Origin: a bacterium
GTDB lineage: Bacteria; Armatimonadota; Zipacnadia; Zipacnadales; Zipacnadaceae
Direction of reading: 5' to 3'
NCBI GenBank assembly: GCA_030615605.1
Contig: JAUWYY010000004.1
Coordinates: 124,001 to 188,000 of the forward strand
Length of the DNA stretch: 64,000 bases
The notes beneath the pieces were generated by a model, which worked only from the letters and a program-made list of their open reading frames with translations, was not told the DNA's origin and ran no database searches. This document shows, in pieces, positions 42,481 through 51,664 of this stretch. The number at the start of each line of letters is the position of its first letter. The first letter of the stretch is position 1. The translations under genes and the position numbers were made by a program.

Positions 42481-43890
42481 TCACTTGCGCCGCCAGATAG
42501 TGCCTGCTGGAGTATCCTCCAGAATGATGCCTTCAGCGGCGAGTTGGTCGCGGATTTCGTCGGCGCGGGGGAAGTCCCTTTTCTCGCGAGCCTGTTCGCG
42601 CTCGGCAACAAGCGCGTCGATCTCTGCGTCGGCCTGTGAGTCTGATCGCGCAGCCTCGAGTTGCTCGGTCATCAGCCCCAGCACGCTGTCGGCCTGCACC
42701 AGGAAGTCGAGCATCACGGTGCGGTCCTGATCGTGCAGTTCACCGCCATCATGCAGCGTGTTCACCTGCTTGATCAGCTCGAAGACCACGCCCAGCGCCC
42801 CAGGGACATTAAGATCGTCGTCCATCACTTGCTCAAACTTAGCCTGGGCTTCTTCAATACGCTCTGCAGCTTCTTCTGACCTACCCTCAGGCAGCGGCAG
42901 TTTCGGCAGCCGCTCGATGAAGGTGTTGAGCCGCTGCATAGCCCGTTCACTCTGCTCCAGGCCTTCCACGGTGAAATTGAGCTGCTGGCGGTAGTGGGCG
43001 GTGAGCAGTTGATGGCGGATAGCTTGAGAACTGTAACCTTCTTCCAGCAGGTCACGCAGCGTGTAGAAGTTGCCCAGCGACTTGGACATCTTCTCGCCTT
43101 CGACAATCAGGTGCTCGCCGTGTAGCCAGAAGCGCACGAACTGCTGGCTGGTGGCGGCTTCGCTCTGGGCGATTTCGTTTTCGTGATGGGGGAAGATGAG
43201 GTCAACTGCCCCGGTGTGGATGTCGAGGGTCGGCCCCAGGTACTCCATAGACATCACTGAGCATTCGATGTGCCAGCCGGGCCGGCCGGGGCCCCAGGGG
43301 CTGTCCCAGGACGGTTCACCGGGCTTAGCCGCCTTCCACAGCACAAAGTCGCCGGCCTCTTCCCGGTTATATTCGTCGTTCAGGCGGCTGTAGTCGCGGT
43401 TGCCCAGCTCTTCGGGCTGGATTCCCGACAGCTTGCCGTAATCGGGAAAGCTGGAAATATCGAAGTACATATTCCCCTCCACCTCGTAAGCGTGGCCCTT
43501 GTCGAGTAACGTCTGGACGAGCACCTGCATCTGCTCGATGTGGTCGGTAGCGCGCGGATATTCCCAGGCCCGCTGGATGTTGAGCGTCTCGAGGTCATCA
43601 AAGAAGTACTCGGTGTACTGTTGAGTGTATTCGGACAGGCTGACGCCCTGGGTCAGCGCTCCACTGATTGTCTTGTCATCCACATCGGTGATGTTCATCA
43701 CGTGGCGGACTTCCCAGCCCTTGTAGGCCAGGTAGCGACAGAGGATATCGCTGAGCACGAAGGTGCGCAGATTGCCGATATGGGGGAAATCGTAAACGGT
43801 CGGCCCGCAGGAGTAGACACGGGCGGTCTTGCCGTCAGCCGGCTTAAACGGCTGTTGCTGGCGGGTTACAGTGTTATACAGCTCCAGCAT
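42481..43890 (-). CDS. cysS: Cysteinyl-tRNA synthetase
   Basis: A 469-residue class I synthetase of normal length. YSCGPTVYDFPHIGNLRTFV contains the zinc Cys and HIGH-type motif; HIECSVMSMEYLG and HHENEIAQSEA supply further zinc ligands; GEKMSKSLGNF is the KMSKS loop. Preceded by a short Cys-containing ORF whose stop is 20 bases upstream. Confidence 0.98.
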   Translation of the reverse strand: MLELYNTVTRQQQPFKPADGKTARVYSCGPTVYDFPHIGNLRTFVLSDILCRYLAYKGWEVRHVMNITDVDDKTISGALTQGVSLSEYTQQYTEYFFDDLETLNIQRAWEYPRATDHIEQMQVLVQTLLDKGHAYEVEGNMYFDISSFPDYGKLSGIQPEELGNRDYSRLNDEYNREEAGDFVLWKAAKPGEPSWDSPWGPGRPGWHIECSVMSMEYLGPTLDIHTGAVDLIFPHHENEIAQSEAATSQQFVRFWLHGEHLIVEGEKMSKSLGNFYTLRDLLEEGYSSQAIRHQLLTAHYRQQLNFTVEGLEQSERAMQRLNTFIERLPKLPLPEGRSEEAAERIEEAQAKFEQVMDDDLNVPGALGVVFELIKQVNTLHDGGELHDQDRTVMLDFLVQADSVLGLMTEQLEAARSDSQADAEIDALVAEREQAREKRDFPRADEIRDQLAAEGIILEDTPAGTIWRRK

Positions 43891-43910
43891 TGGTCAGATG
43901 CTCCTTCAGC

Positions 43911-44066
43911 TTATTTGCTTGACGACGCCACGAGCAAGTAGGCGGTCGCGTCCTCAGCATCCTCTAGGGTGACAAGCATAGACACAACGCTGTTGTTGTC
44001 ACGCTCGTACACGACCCCTGCAAGGCAGGCGCGCAAAGAGCAATGGCAATATTCGGCTTCACGCAA
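43911..44066 (-). CDS. Possible 51-residue ORF before cysS
   Basis: The frame from TTG 44066 to TAA 43911 encodes LREAEYCHCSLRACLAGVVY, then ERDNNSVVSMLVTLEDAEDA and TAYLLVASSSK. The composition is protein-like and the last part looks like a real protein end. It has three Cys near the N-terminus and only a weak start. It could be the remnant of a larger gene or a small coding leader of cysS. The remaining DNA to 44203 shows nothing. Confidence 0.35.
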   Translation of the reverse strand: MREAEYCHCSLRACLAGVVYERDNNSVVSMLVTLEDAEDATAYLLVASSSK

Positions 44067-44203
44067 TCACCGCCAACCTATCCTCGTGCCGTTTAGGGAG
44101 AAACACGCTCACCAGTTGGATCGACTACAGCCGGAAATAGCCGGCGCATGCCGCGAAAAATGAGACCATCCCGCCTAGGCAATCCCCACCGGCTCAATGT
44201 CAA

Positions 44204-45826
44204 TCAGTGGTTGAACCGCCACCCAGGGTCAATAACCACCCAAGCGCCTTCGATCTTCTCGAGTTTCGTCTCGCCGTGGCAGTAAGCGTGGCCCCAGCTA
44301 ATGGACGCCTCTTCTCTGTCGGGGCTAAACTCAGGTTCAGGCAGGCTAAGAGAATACAGCCTCCCCGTGCCGTACTTGTTCCGGTACGCTTCAGCTTCCT
44401 CTGGTGTCAGAGAGAGAAACCTGTCACTATGGTTGGGGAACGCCTGTCGCTGCTGCGTTATCACCATGATGGTTGACGCTTTTGGCAGTGATTCGCGGAT
44501 AGCTTCAAACACCGCCTGCTGTACCAATGCCTCATCATTGTCGGGAACGGAAGCGGCCAGTGGGTCCACATCACTCCCGTCCGGTTCCCCATCCCCATCG
44601 GTGTCGGCATTCTGGTAATCAGTCAACAGCCACTCCTCGGTTATGTCTGTCAACCCGTCCTGATCGGTGTCGCGCGTCAGGCTGCCGTCTATCAGGAATA
44701 CGTGGGGCCCTCTTCGATCCTCGGCGGAGGGCGGTCCATAATATTGCTCGTGGCATGGTATCACGGGCGCACACGACGTCGCAACATATGTGCGCTCCCC
44801 GACCACCGCCACAGCTTGGGTCTGCCCCCCGGTGCCTAGCCACCCCAGAAACAGGGGTTCGGACCACGTCTTCAGGTCCTGAGAAGTTACCAGGCAAGCC
44901 GCGCCCATTACCGGCTGATAGGTCTCGACTATTGCGGAAGCTACTGTCTTTGGCTGGATCCACAGGGAGCAAATGTTGAACGCTGGCCACGGCAGCGGGC
45001 AGATCACCTTCCACTCACCGGCACTACCCACAATGAGCTTGCCATGCTTGTCGGACAGAACCTCGCCTAGGGCTGTTAAGCCAACTTCTCCCCGGTAGCC
45101 AAGATGTGGGCAAGAGTCGGAAAACTTGCTTTCCTCACAGTGAATTGGCGAGAGGTGGCTCCAGCCTTGGGTGGGCCGATAGTGAGAAATGAGAGCAGGC
45201 CAACCCGCGTGCGTAATGGGGACAGCAAGCAAGCTGAACCCCCCGGATCCATCACCTGTAAGGCTGATATCACGTAGCCCGGTGTAGCCCGGGACCACTT
45301 CAGGCTCGGTCCACTCGCCAGAGGCCATCTTACGAGCCGCAAAGCAGCGGTCTTTGCTCACCCAGGCTACTGCCACCAGGTCTGACGTTCCCGACTCTGC
45401 GACGGTCGGATTAGCGGCGATGGCGACGGTGCGCCTGACGCGCTCGCACCGATTACCACGGTGAAACTTCGCTTCAATCTCCCAACTATCTCCGTCGGGC
45501 GACGAGGCGACGATGACCAGTTCTTCTGTGGGCTGCGACGCTGACCAGGCAAGGTACAGGTGGCCGTCTGGCGCAGCGGCCAGGGACAGCCGCCAAGGGC
45601 TCGATGGGTTGACGAGCACCCTCTTTCCCGGGCGGAATCGCCAGGTTGCCAAGTTGTCCCTGATTACCTCGGAAACGGGCCGTGCCCGCGCTGGCGAGAC
45701 AACCGGTGAACTCTGTTGAGCCTCAGGACCTTGCGCAGGCATACGGGCGGGGCCTTTCCGACAACCTAAGACAGAAAGGGCGAGCAGTGCCGCTGGGATG
45801 AGCATGCACCATTTCTTGCTCAGCAT
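44204..45826 (-). CDS. Secreted lipoprotein with sialidase-like repeats and a Ca-binding (TSP3-like) region
   Basis: A 540-residue lipoprotein: signal peptide with lipobox (ALLALSVLGCRKG), a beta-rich central domain with bladelike repeats (LYLAWSASQPTEELVIVASS, and TSQDLKTWSEPLFLG, as in BNR/sialidase propellers), then DTDQDGLTDITEEW and ADTDGDGEPDGSDVDPLA, thrombospondin-type-3-like Ca sites. A C-terminal domain of about 110 residues follows. It has no recognisable catalytic motif. The ATG at 45826 gives a proper signal sequence; the longer ORF start does not. It follows the DUF6599-like gene by 11 bases. Confidence 0.75.
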   Translation of the reverse strand: MLSKKWCMLIPAALLALSVLGCRKGPARMPAQGPEAQQSSPVVSPARARPVSEVIRDNLATWRFRPGKRVLVNPSSPWRLSLAAAPDGHLYLAWSASQPTEELVIVASSPDGDSWEIEAKFHRGNRCERVRRTVAIAANPTVAESGTSDLVAVAWVSKDRCFAARKMASGEWTEPEVVPGYTGLRDISLTGDGSGGFSLLAVPITHAGWPALISHYRPTQGWSHLSPIHCEESKFSDSCPHLGYRGEVGLTALGEVLSDKHGKLIVGSAGEWKVICPLPWPAFNICSLWIQPKTVASAIVETYQPVMGAACLVTSQDLKTWSEPLFLGWLGTGGQTQAVAVVGERTYVATSCAPVIPCHEQYYGPPSAEDRRGPHVFLIDGSLTRDTDQDGLTDITEEWLLTDYQNADTDGDGEPDGSDVDPLAASVPDNDEALVQQAVFEAIRESLPKASTIMVITQQRQAFPNHSDRFLSLTPEEAEAYRNKYGTGRLYSLSLPEPEFSPDREEASISWGHAYCHGETKLEKIEGAWVVIDPGWRFNH

Positions 45827-45837
45827 GGGCCTGGGTT

Positions 45838-46375
45838 CTACTCTTGTTTCTGGTAGCGCTTCTTTATCTTGTTGGAGATGAAAGTCAAGAAGGACTTGAC
45901 AGTGGCGCGGTCGGCGCTGCCGCTGCCCTGCATGCCGATCGCACACAGGTAGTTGCGCTGCCAGAACATGCCCGTAATGCTACCGGCCGCTTGTGCCACG
46001 AAGGCCTGCTGCTTGATACTGTTATACAGTTGATATGTGCCGCAGTCTTTCTGGGTTTCGCGGTGGGGCAGGAAATATCCCTTGGCCTGTTGCCAGTTGC
46101 CGAAGCGGTACATATCTACAGTTATCCGCTGGTCGCCTTTCTTGTATATGCGCTGGTGGGCCGAATGCAGGCCTTTTTCGCGCAGGGCAGGTACAGCTCC
46201 GTCGTAGATGGGGTAGAGCTGCTCGTTGGTGACGCCGTCGCGGTCAGTTTCTGGGAAGATTTGCCAGCAGCAACTCCCCGCCAGGACCAAGCGACGGCAG
46301 CGACTCCCCAGCAATACCAAACGGCAGCAGCGCCAGCCCGGCTAGGATCAGTATTAGCTTAGCAGGTCTACCCAT
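45838..46375 (-). pseudogene. Secreted DUF6599-like protein interrupted by a frameshift
   Basis: The ATG at 46375 begins a clear signal peptide (MGRPAKLILILAGLALLPFG) and continues to a stop at 46244 (GGELLLANLPRN). The mature domain lies in the next frame: ETDRDGVTNEQLYPIYDGAV, KGDQRITVDMYRFGNWQQAK, and ends KKRYQKQE at 45838. Joining LANLP to ETDRDG with a one-base change restores a single protein resembling DUF6599 (GGAELY/ITVEIYDMG-type motifs). It is therefore a recent frameshift or an assembly error. It lies between tatA and the lipoprotein gene in one transcript. Confidence 0.7.
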
Positions 46376-46395
46376 GACGCCTGTGCACCCCGATC

Positions 46396-46608
46396 TTACC
46401 CGACTGGGGTATTACTTGAATTGTCTGATTCGTCGGGTGGTTCTTCGGTCAGGCTCTTGACTTCGTCCACGGCCTCGCGCGAGGCCTGCTTGAACTCGCG
46501 GATGCCCTGGCCGAGCCCGCGCATAATCTCGGGTATCTTCTTGGCGCCGAACAGAATCAACACCAGCACCAGGATAATCGCAAGTTCCTGTCCTCCTAAT
46601 CCGAACAT
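46396..46608 (-). CDS. tatA: Twin-arginine translocase subunit TatA/E
   Basis: A 70-residue protein: one N-terminal membrane helix ([13 protein letters not shown]), the hinge [20 protein letters not shown], an amphipathic helix, and an acidic tail. It forms the pore-like component of the Tat pathway for folded proteins. GAGGAGG nine bases before the ATG supports the start. TatC is not nearby. Confidence 0.94.
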   Translation of the reverse strand: MFGLGGQELAIILVLVLILFGAKKIPEIMRGLGQGIREFKQASREAVDEVKSLTEEPPDESDNSSNTPVG

Positions 46609-46776
46609 CGCTGTATTCCTCCTCTGTCTTCAATCCGGCTTCTGCCCTAATTATCGGATATTCCCGAGCAAATAGCAAGCTGGGAGATTAGAAAAAGGTT
46701 TACCCCGAATGGATGTGCTTCCTCGATCCCGGGCAGTTGACAGCCCCACGGTCGGCTAAACCGGGGTGGTGACCTC

Positions 46777-46899
46777 TTGATCCGAGCTTCATCGGCACGG
46801 CCCAGACCCATCTGGGCAGCAGTGAAGATATGGCTCATATGGCTGTTGCTGATGGGGACTTTGCCATTGTGCTGGCGAGCCTCGTTGATAATCTCGGCC
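46777..46899 (-). pseudogene. Possible C-terminal relic of a beta-hydroxyacid dehydrogenase
   Basis: The frame reads AEIINEARQHNGKVPISNSH, then MSHIFTAAQMGLGRADEARI, similar in pattern to the C-terminal helices of 3-hydroxyisobutyrate / tartronate-semialdehyde reductase-like proteins (helix, short PLP/PVS loop, helix, GLGDED). No start or Rossmann domain precedes it. The assignment is tentative. Confidence 0.35.
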
Positions 46900-46937
46900 C
46901 CTACAATCCAGAATATCTACCTTTGAGTGTAAATTGA

Positions 46938-47876
46938 TTAATCCAGTGGTGTCAAGCTCGTATCGGCCAGCAGGTCTTCGACAGAGCTGCGATCGAGCAG
47001 CCCCGCGCCAAAGACTGAGGCATTGGCGGTGCCGGCGGCTACGGCCCATTTTAGCTGTTCGGTCAGAGGCAACCCCTCGACAGTGGCCGCCGCCAGGCCA
47101 GCAACCATCGCATCACCGCCGTTCACGGAACTGACTACCTCCACTTGGGGGGCCTCGACCAGCCAACAGCCTGACGGTGCCACTGCGATAGCGCCTACAG
47201 CGCCCAGAGAAGTGAGCACCAGTTCAATGCCTTGCTGGATCAACTCGCCAGCGCCCTGCTGCACGCCCTGTGGTACGGCCAGTTGGCGGCCCACCAGTGC
47301 CTGCAACTCAGCGAGATTCGGAGTGATGATGGTAGGTGCTGCTGCAATGCTTTGGGCAAGCAGGGCGTCGTGGGCGTCCACAATCACGGGGACGCCAGCC
47401 TGCTTCGCCGCGGCAACCAGATCGCGGTAGAGGGTATCGGGACTCCCCCGAGGGGTGCTGCCGGCGATGATAGCTATCTGGGCCTCTTCAGCCAGCAGTT
47501 TTGTCCAGCGCTGCTCCAGGCGGCGCAGCTCGCGGGGGCTGACTAACGGTCCCAGCTCATCCACGCGTGTCTCGGTGTGAGCGACGGGATCAATGAAGTT
47601 CTGGACAAGGCGGGATTCCTCGGCAGTTTTAACAAAGGCGGGCTTTATCTCCAGGCGGCGCAGCTTAGCTACAACGAAGCGTCCGACCGTGCCGCCGGCA
47701 AAGCCAGTGACGGTGGATTTATGGCCCAGGATGCTCAGTGCTCTGGCCACATTTACGCCCTTGCCTCCGGCAACTACTTGGAAGTCGCTAGTGTGATGAA
47801 ACTTGCCGGGCTGGAAGTTAGCGACCTGGTAGGTACGGTCCATCGCCGCGTTGCAACACAGGATCAGGATCATCAT
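46938..47876 (-). CDS. PfkB-family sugar kinase (1-phosphofructokinase/tagatose-6-P kinase type)
   Basis: A 312-residue ribokinase-fold kinase of the FruK/LacC subgroup. ILCCNAAMDRTYQVANFQPG is the N-terminal signature (NPAxD family), VVAGGKGVNVARALSILGHK binds the sugar, and VSSVNGGDAMVAGLAAA contains the catalytic Asp in GDAMVAG. AGGAG seven bases before ATG 47876 sets the start. It is preceded by a terminator, so it is transcribed apart from the aminotransferase or by readthrough. Confidence 0.9.
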   Translation of the reverse strand: MMILILCCNAAMDRTYQVANFQPGKFHHTSDFQVVAGGKGVNVARALSILGHKSTVTGFAGGTVGRFVVAKLRRLEIKPAFVKTAEESRLVQNFIDPVAHTETRVDELGPLVSPRELRRLEQRWTKLLAEEAQIAIIAGSTPRGSPDTLYRDLVAAAKQAGVPVIVDAHDALLAQSIAAAPTIITPNLAELQALVGRQLAVPQGVQQGAGELIQQGIELVLTSLGAVGAIAVAPSGCWLVEAPQVEVVSSVNGGDAMVAGLAAATVEGLPLTEQLKWAVAAGTANASVFGAGLLDRSSVEDLLADTSLTPLD

Positions 47877-47894
47877 CCAGCACTCCTGAGTGGG

Positions 47895-47930
47895 ATAAAA
47901 AACGGGACACCCAGCCAAGATGCCCCGTTC
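47895..47930 (-). terminator. Rho-independent terminator downstream of the aminotransferase
   Basis: On the minus strand AACGGGGCA, a short loop region and TGTCCCGTT are followed by TTTTAT. It lies 57 bases after the aminotransferase stop and directly before the pfkB-like start. Confidence 0.78.
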
Positions 47931-47986
47931 GCTACCCAGTTTCGGCTGTCCTATTGCTCAGCCGGCGAGTGTTATTGATGGCAAAG

Positions 47987-49144
47987 TCAACTGAGCAGCT
48001 TATGTATCCGGCCTATCGCTTCGTTGATGTTCTCCACCGAATTGGCATACGCTAAACGTAGGTAGCCCTCGCCGTACTGACCGAAGGCGGTACCTGACAG
48101 CACTGCAACGCTGGCTTCTTCCAGGATCATATCGGCCAGCTCACGGCAGTCGTAACCTGTTTCGGTGATGTTGGGGAAGACATAGAAAGCCCCGTGCGGG
48201 CGCAGGCAACTGATGCCGGGGATCTCGTTCAGTCCATCCACGATGACATCGCGGCGCTGCTTGAACTCCGCGACCATCGCCAGGCTCGGTTCCATTGGTC
48301 CCTGGAGGGCCGCGATGCCGGCGCGCTGTACGAAGCTGGTGGTGCAGGAGGTGCAGTTGGTCTGCAGCTTGGCAATTTGGGCGGCCAGCTCCTTATTCAT
48401 TATTCCGTAACCCAGGCGCCAGCCGGTCATCGCAACGCTCTTTGAGAAGCAATCCAGCAGTATCGTGCGCTCTTTCATTCCGTCAACCGCCGCAATGCTG
48501 TGGTGCTTGCCTTCATAGAGGATAGTCTCATAAGCCTCGTCGGACATTACGATGAGGTCGTTTTCGATAGCTACTTCTGAAATGGCTTCCAAGTCTTCCT
48601 GGGTTAGGACCCCACCGGTCGGATTCTGGGGCGAGTTGAGGATAATCATGCGGGTATTGTCGGTGACCAGGTCTGCCAGTTCCTCCGAGTCGAGGCGGAA
48701 TTCAATTTCCTCCCGCAGCGTAATCGGCACTGGCTTACCCCCGCAGAAATTGATCATCGACTCATAGATGGGGTAGCCTGGGTTGGGATGGATAACTTCA
48801 TCGCCGTGGTCAACCAGAGCAGTGATGGCCCAGTAGATAATAGGCTTGGCGCCCGGTACTACTACCACCTCATCAGGGTCAACGGGGAAGCCCCGGCTCT
48901 GCTGGATGTGGTCGCCGATGACCTGGCGCAATTCCGGATCGCCCGCGCTGGGCCCATAATGGGTCCAACCGGAGTTGAGGGCATCACATGCCGCATCGAT
49001 GATATGTTGGGGAGTGTCAAAATCGGGCTCGCCGATCTCCAGATGGATAATGGGCTTGCCTTCGGCTTCAAGTTGTTTGGCACGGGCAAGTACGTCAAAA
49101 GCAGTCTCGGTGCCCAGTCGGCTCATACGCTCTGACAGTCGCAT
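47987..49144 (-). CDS. Class I/II PLP aminotransferase (aspartate-type)
   Basis: A 385-residue fold-type I aminotransferase. IIHLEIGEPDFDTPQHI and WTHYGPSAGDPELRQVIGDH open the large domain; NSPQNPTGGVL, MSDEAYETILYEG and DCFSKSVAMTGWRLGYG (PLP Lys) are conserved. Likely aspartate or related amino acid specificity, not resolvable further. The ATG at 49144 is eight bases from AGGAGG; the GTG three codons earlier lies within the ribosome binding site and is rejected. Confidence 0.94.
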   Translation of the reverse strand: MRLSERMSRLGTETAFDVLARAKQLEAEGKPIIHLEIGEPDFDTPQHIIDAACDALNSGWTHYGPSAGDPELRQVIGDHIQQSRGFPVDPDEVVVVPGAKPIIYWAITALVDHGDEVIHPNPGYPIYESMINFCGGKPVPITLREEIEFRLDSEELADLVTDNTRMIILNSPQNPTGGVLTQEDLEAISEVAIENDLIVMSDEAYETILYEGKHHSIAAVDGMKERTILLDCFSKSVAMTGWRLGYGIMNKELAAQIAKLQTNCTSCTTSFVQRAGIAALQGPMEPSLAMVAEFKQRRDVIVDGLNEIPGISCLRPHGAFYVFPNITETGYDCRELADMILEEASVAVLSGTAFGQYGEGYLRLAYANSVENINEAIGRIHKLLS

Positions 49145-49191
49145 GCACGTCACCTCCTAAAGTGAGAAGCAGCCAGAAAAGATGATAGTTG

Positions 49192-50220
49192 CTAATATCT
49201 GTGACGAGATGGTTTGAATGAGTGTCGCCGCAGTGTCTCAACTTCTTCGAGAACTCGGCCAGTACCGACTGCCACTGAGGATATTGGGTCCTCGGGAACG
49301 TTGACAGGAATGCTGGTTTCCAGCTCCAGCAGTCGGTCCATGCCCGACAACAGGGCTATTCCTCCGGTCAAGGTTATGCCGCGTTCGATGATGTCAGCGG
49401 CCAGCTCCGGCGGGGTACGTTCAAGAATGGATTTGACTGCATCGACTACCTGCGAAAGATTCTCGCTGATAGCCTCACGGACCTCCGCCGAGTTGACCGT
49501 GATAGTCTGGGGCAGGCCGGTAATCACATCCCGGCCCCGCACCTCCATATCTTGCTCGTCAGCAACGCGTACTGCTGAACCAATTTCCATCTTTACCATC
49601 TCTGCTGTGCGCTCGCCGATATCGAGGTTATACACGCGACGAATATGCCGAGTGATAGCTTCGTCGAGTTTGTTACCGCCGATCCTAAGCGAATCGCTGA
49701 CCACCACGCCTCCCAGTGAGATCACCGCTATGTCGGTAGTGCCGCCGCCAATGTCAACGACCATGTTTCCGCCGGGCATAGCAATAGGCAAGTTAGCGCC
49801 GATTGCGGCAGCCATCGGCTCTTCGATTGGAATGGCATCGCGCGCTCCCGCTGAGCGTGCGGCGTCCAGGGCAGCGCGGTGCTCCACGCTGGTCGCACCC
49901 GAGGGGATGCAGATTACGACCAGAGGTCGGAAGATGCGCCCGCGTGTCCCACAGGCCTTACGGATAAGGTAAGCCAGCATCTCCCGAGTGATTGAATAGT
50001 CGGCGATAACGCCGTCGCGTAAGGGGCGAGTGGCTACGATGTTGCCCGGGGTCCGACCCAGCATAGCCTGAGCTTGCTGGCCGACGGCACGCACCTCGCG
50101 GGTGCGCTGGTCAATGGCTACTACCGACGGCTCACGGATGACAATTCCTCGCCGCCAGGCGTAGACGACAATATTGGACGTGCCCAGGTCAATTCCCAGG
50201 CGATCTCCTAGGCCAAGCAT
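49192..50220 (-). CDS. mreB: Rod-shape actin homologue MreB/Mbl
   Basis: A 342-residue bacterial actin. IDLGTSNIVVYAWRRGIV is phosphate-1, VVDIGGGTTDIAVISLGGVV phosphate-2, and LTGGIALLSGMDRLL the adenosine motif. Directs side-wall peptidoglycan synthesis at the membrane. Its start lies inside the 3' end of murA (13-base overlap), so the two are co-translated, similar to the murA-mbl vicinity in Gram-positives. AAGGAACTGCT precedes the ATG. Confidence 0.97.
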   Translation of the reverse strand: MLGLGDRLGIDLGTSNIVVYAWRRGIVIREPSVVAIDQRTREVRAVGQQAQAMLGRTPGNIVATRPLRDGVIADYSITREMLAYLIRKACGTRGRIFRPLVVICIPSGATSVEHRAALDAARSAGARDAIPIEEPMAAAIGANLPIAMPGGNMVVDIGGGTTDIAVISLGGVVVSDSLRIGGNKLDEAITRHIRRVYNLDIGERTAEMVKMEIGSAVRVADEQDMEVRGRDVITGLPQTITVNSAEVREAISENLSQVVDAVKSILERTPPELAADIIERGITLTGGIALLSGMDRLLELETSIPVNVPEDPISSVAVGTGRVLEEVETLRRHSFKPSRHRY

Positions 50221-51506
50221 AGCAGTTCCTTGTTGTTATCGCTGTTGCGGCGCACCATCGGTGCGCCGGCGGCTCGGAGCTTGGCTTCGAAGTTCTCATA
50301 TCCTCGGTCCAGGAATTCAGCGCCCTCAATGACGGTTTGGCCCTCGGCGCACAAGGCCGCCAGAACCAGAGCCGCAGCCGCCCGCACATCAGTAGCCTCC
50401 ACGGGTGCGCCGGTTAGTTCAGGTACGCCCTTGATAATGGCTAGCTGTCCAGTGATGCGAATATCGGCGCCCATACGGGCCAGTTCATCAGTGTAGTGGT
50501 AGCGGGCGTCGAATATGGTCTCTTCCAGCACACTGGTACCCATTGCCCGCGCGACCAGTGCGCCGTGCGCCGGCTGCAGATCAGTGGGGAATCCCGGGTA
50601 TGGCGCGGTGGTGATATCAACAGGACGAGGACGGTCATTGCTAGCGATGACGCGAAGCTCACTTCCGTTGGTCTCCACCCGTACGCCAGATTCACGCAGG
50701 CGGTCAATAACCATCGTCAAGTGATCCGGACGCACATTCTTGAAGAGGACGTTACCGCCGGTTATGGCGACAGCATACATGAAGGTGCCTGCTTCTATTC
50801 GATCAGGGATAGACCTAAAGCGTGTCCCTTCGAGCCTCTCGACTCCCCTGATAGTGAGCATATTGCTGCCGACGCCATCGATGTGGGCACCACATTGCTT
50901 GAGGAATTGCCCGCAGGCTATCACTTCTGGCTCACAGGAGGCATTCTCGATGATGGTGGTACCCTCGGCAAGGGTGGCGGCCAGCATTGCGTTTACTGTT
51001 GCTCCGACGCTGCACCAACGCGGATCAAGGTATATGCGGTTGCCATGCAGGCCGCGGGGAGCTTGAGCCCGCATAACACCGTAGGTCTCTTTCACTTCCG
51101 CTCCCAGCGCCTTGAATCCATCAATATGAAAATCAACTGGTCGCGAGCCGATTACGCATCCGCCGGGCAGCGGCACGTGAGCTTCACCCAATCGTCCCAG
51201 AAGAGGGCCAGCTACATAAAACGAGCCCCGCATCTGGCGCACCAGATGGTACGGGGCCTGACAGGAGCTAATATCGGTAGCATCAATCTTCAGCACGCCT
51301 GGCCCAATGAAAGTGCACTTGATGCCCACAGCTCGCAGCATCTGGAGCATAGTATCAACATCGTGAATGGCAGGTACATTTTCGATAATGGTCTCGCCTT
51401 CTATGAGCATGGCCGCTGCCAACAGGGGAAGCGTGCCATTCTTGGAGCCGCTTATCGGAATAGTACCCGTCAGCGGTTCGCTCTTGGAGACCAGTAGTTG
51501 TTGCAT
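50208..51506 (-). CDS. murA: UDP-N-acetylglucosamine 1-carboxyvinyltransferase
   Basis: A 432-residue MurA, first committed step of peptidoglycan synthesis (PEP to UDP-GlcNAc). GTIPISGSKNGTLPLLAAAM, PLPGGCVIGSRPVDFHIDGF with catalytic Cys (about residue 117), and GYENFEAKLRAAGA near the end. The normal Cys is kept, so fosfomycin sensitivity would be expected from the family. The ATG at 51506 follows GGGAGGG; an ORF start 21 codons upstream has no signal. Confidence 0.97.
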   Translation of the reverse strand: MQQLLVSKSEPLTGTIPISGSKNGTLPLLAAAMLIEGETIIENVPAIHDVDTMLQMLRAVGIKCTFIGPGVLKIDATDISSCQAPYHLVRQMRGSFYVAGPLLGRLGEAHVPLPGGCVIGSRPVDFHIDGFKALGAEVKETYGVMRAQAPRGLHGNRIYLDPRWCSVGATVNAMLAATLAEGTTIIENASCEPEVIACGQFLKQCGAHIDGVGSNMLTIRGVERLEGTRFRSIPDRIEAGTFMYAVAITGGNVLFKNVRPDHLTMVIDRLRESGVRVETNGSELRVIASNDRPRPVDITTAPYPGFPTDLQPAHGALVARAMGTSVLEETIFDARYHYTDELARMGADIRITGQLAIIKGVPELTGAPVEATDVRAAAALVLAALCAEGQTVIEGAEFLDRGYENFEAKLRAAGAPMVRRNSDNNKELLCLA

Positions 51507-51664
51507 AATGGTTCCCTCCCGGTAGCATAATCTGCCTCGGACGAATTGGGCCCGAGGTGTTGCTGCCACGGCCTCTCAGTATAGCGTATACGGGGCAGTT
51601 TTGCAAGCGTGGCGCTGGGAAGACCGTATGGCAATTAAGCGCAGCCAACTTGTTGTGGTATGAT

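Noticed and set aside
43969-44163. 64-codon plus-strand ORF before cysS
   Set aside because: Opposite to the more protein-like minus-strand frame, basic low-information composition and no ribosome binding site.
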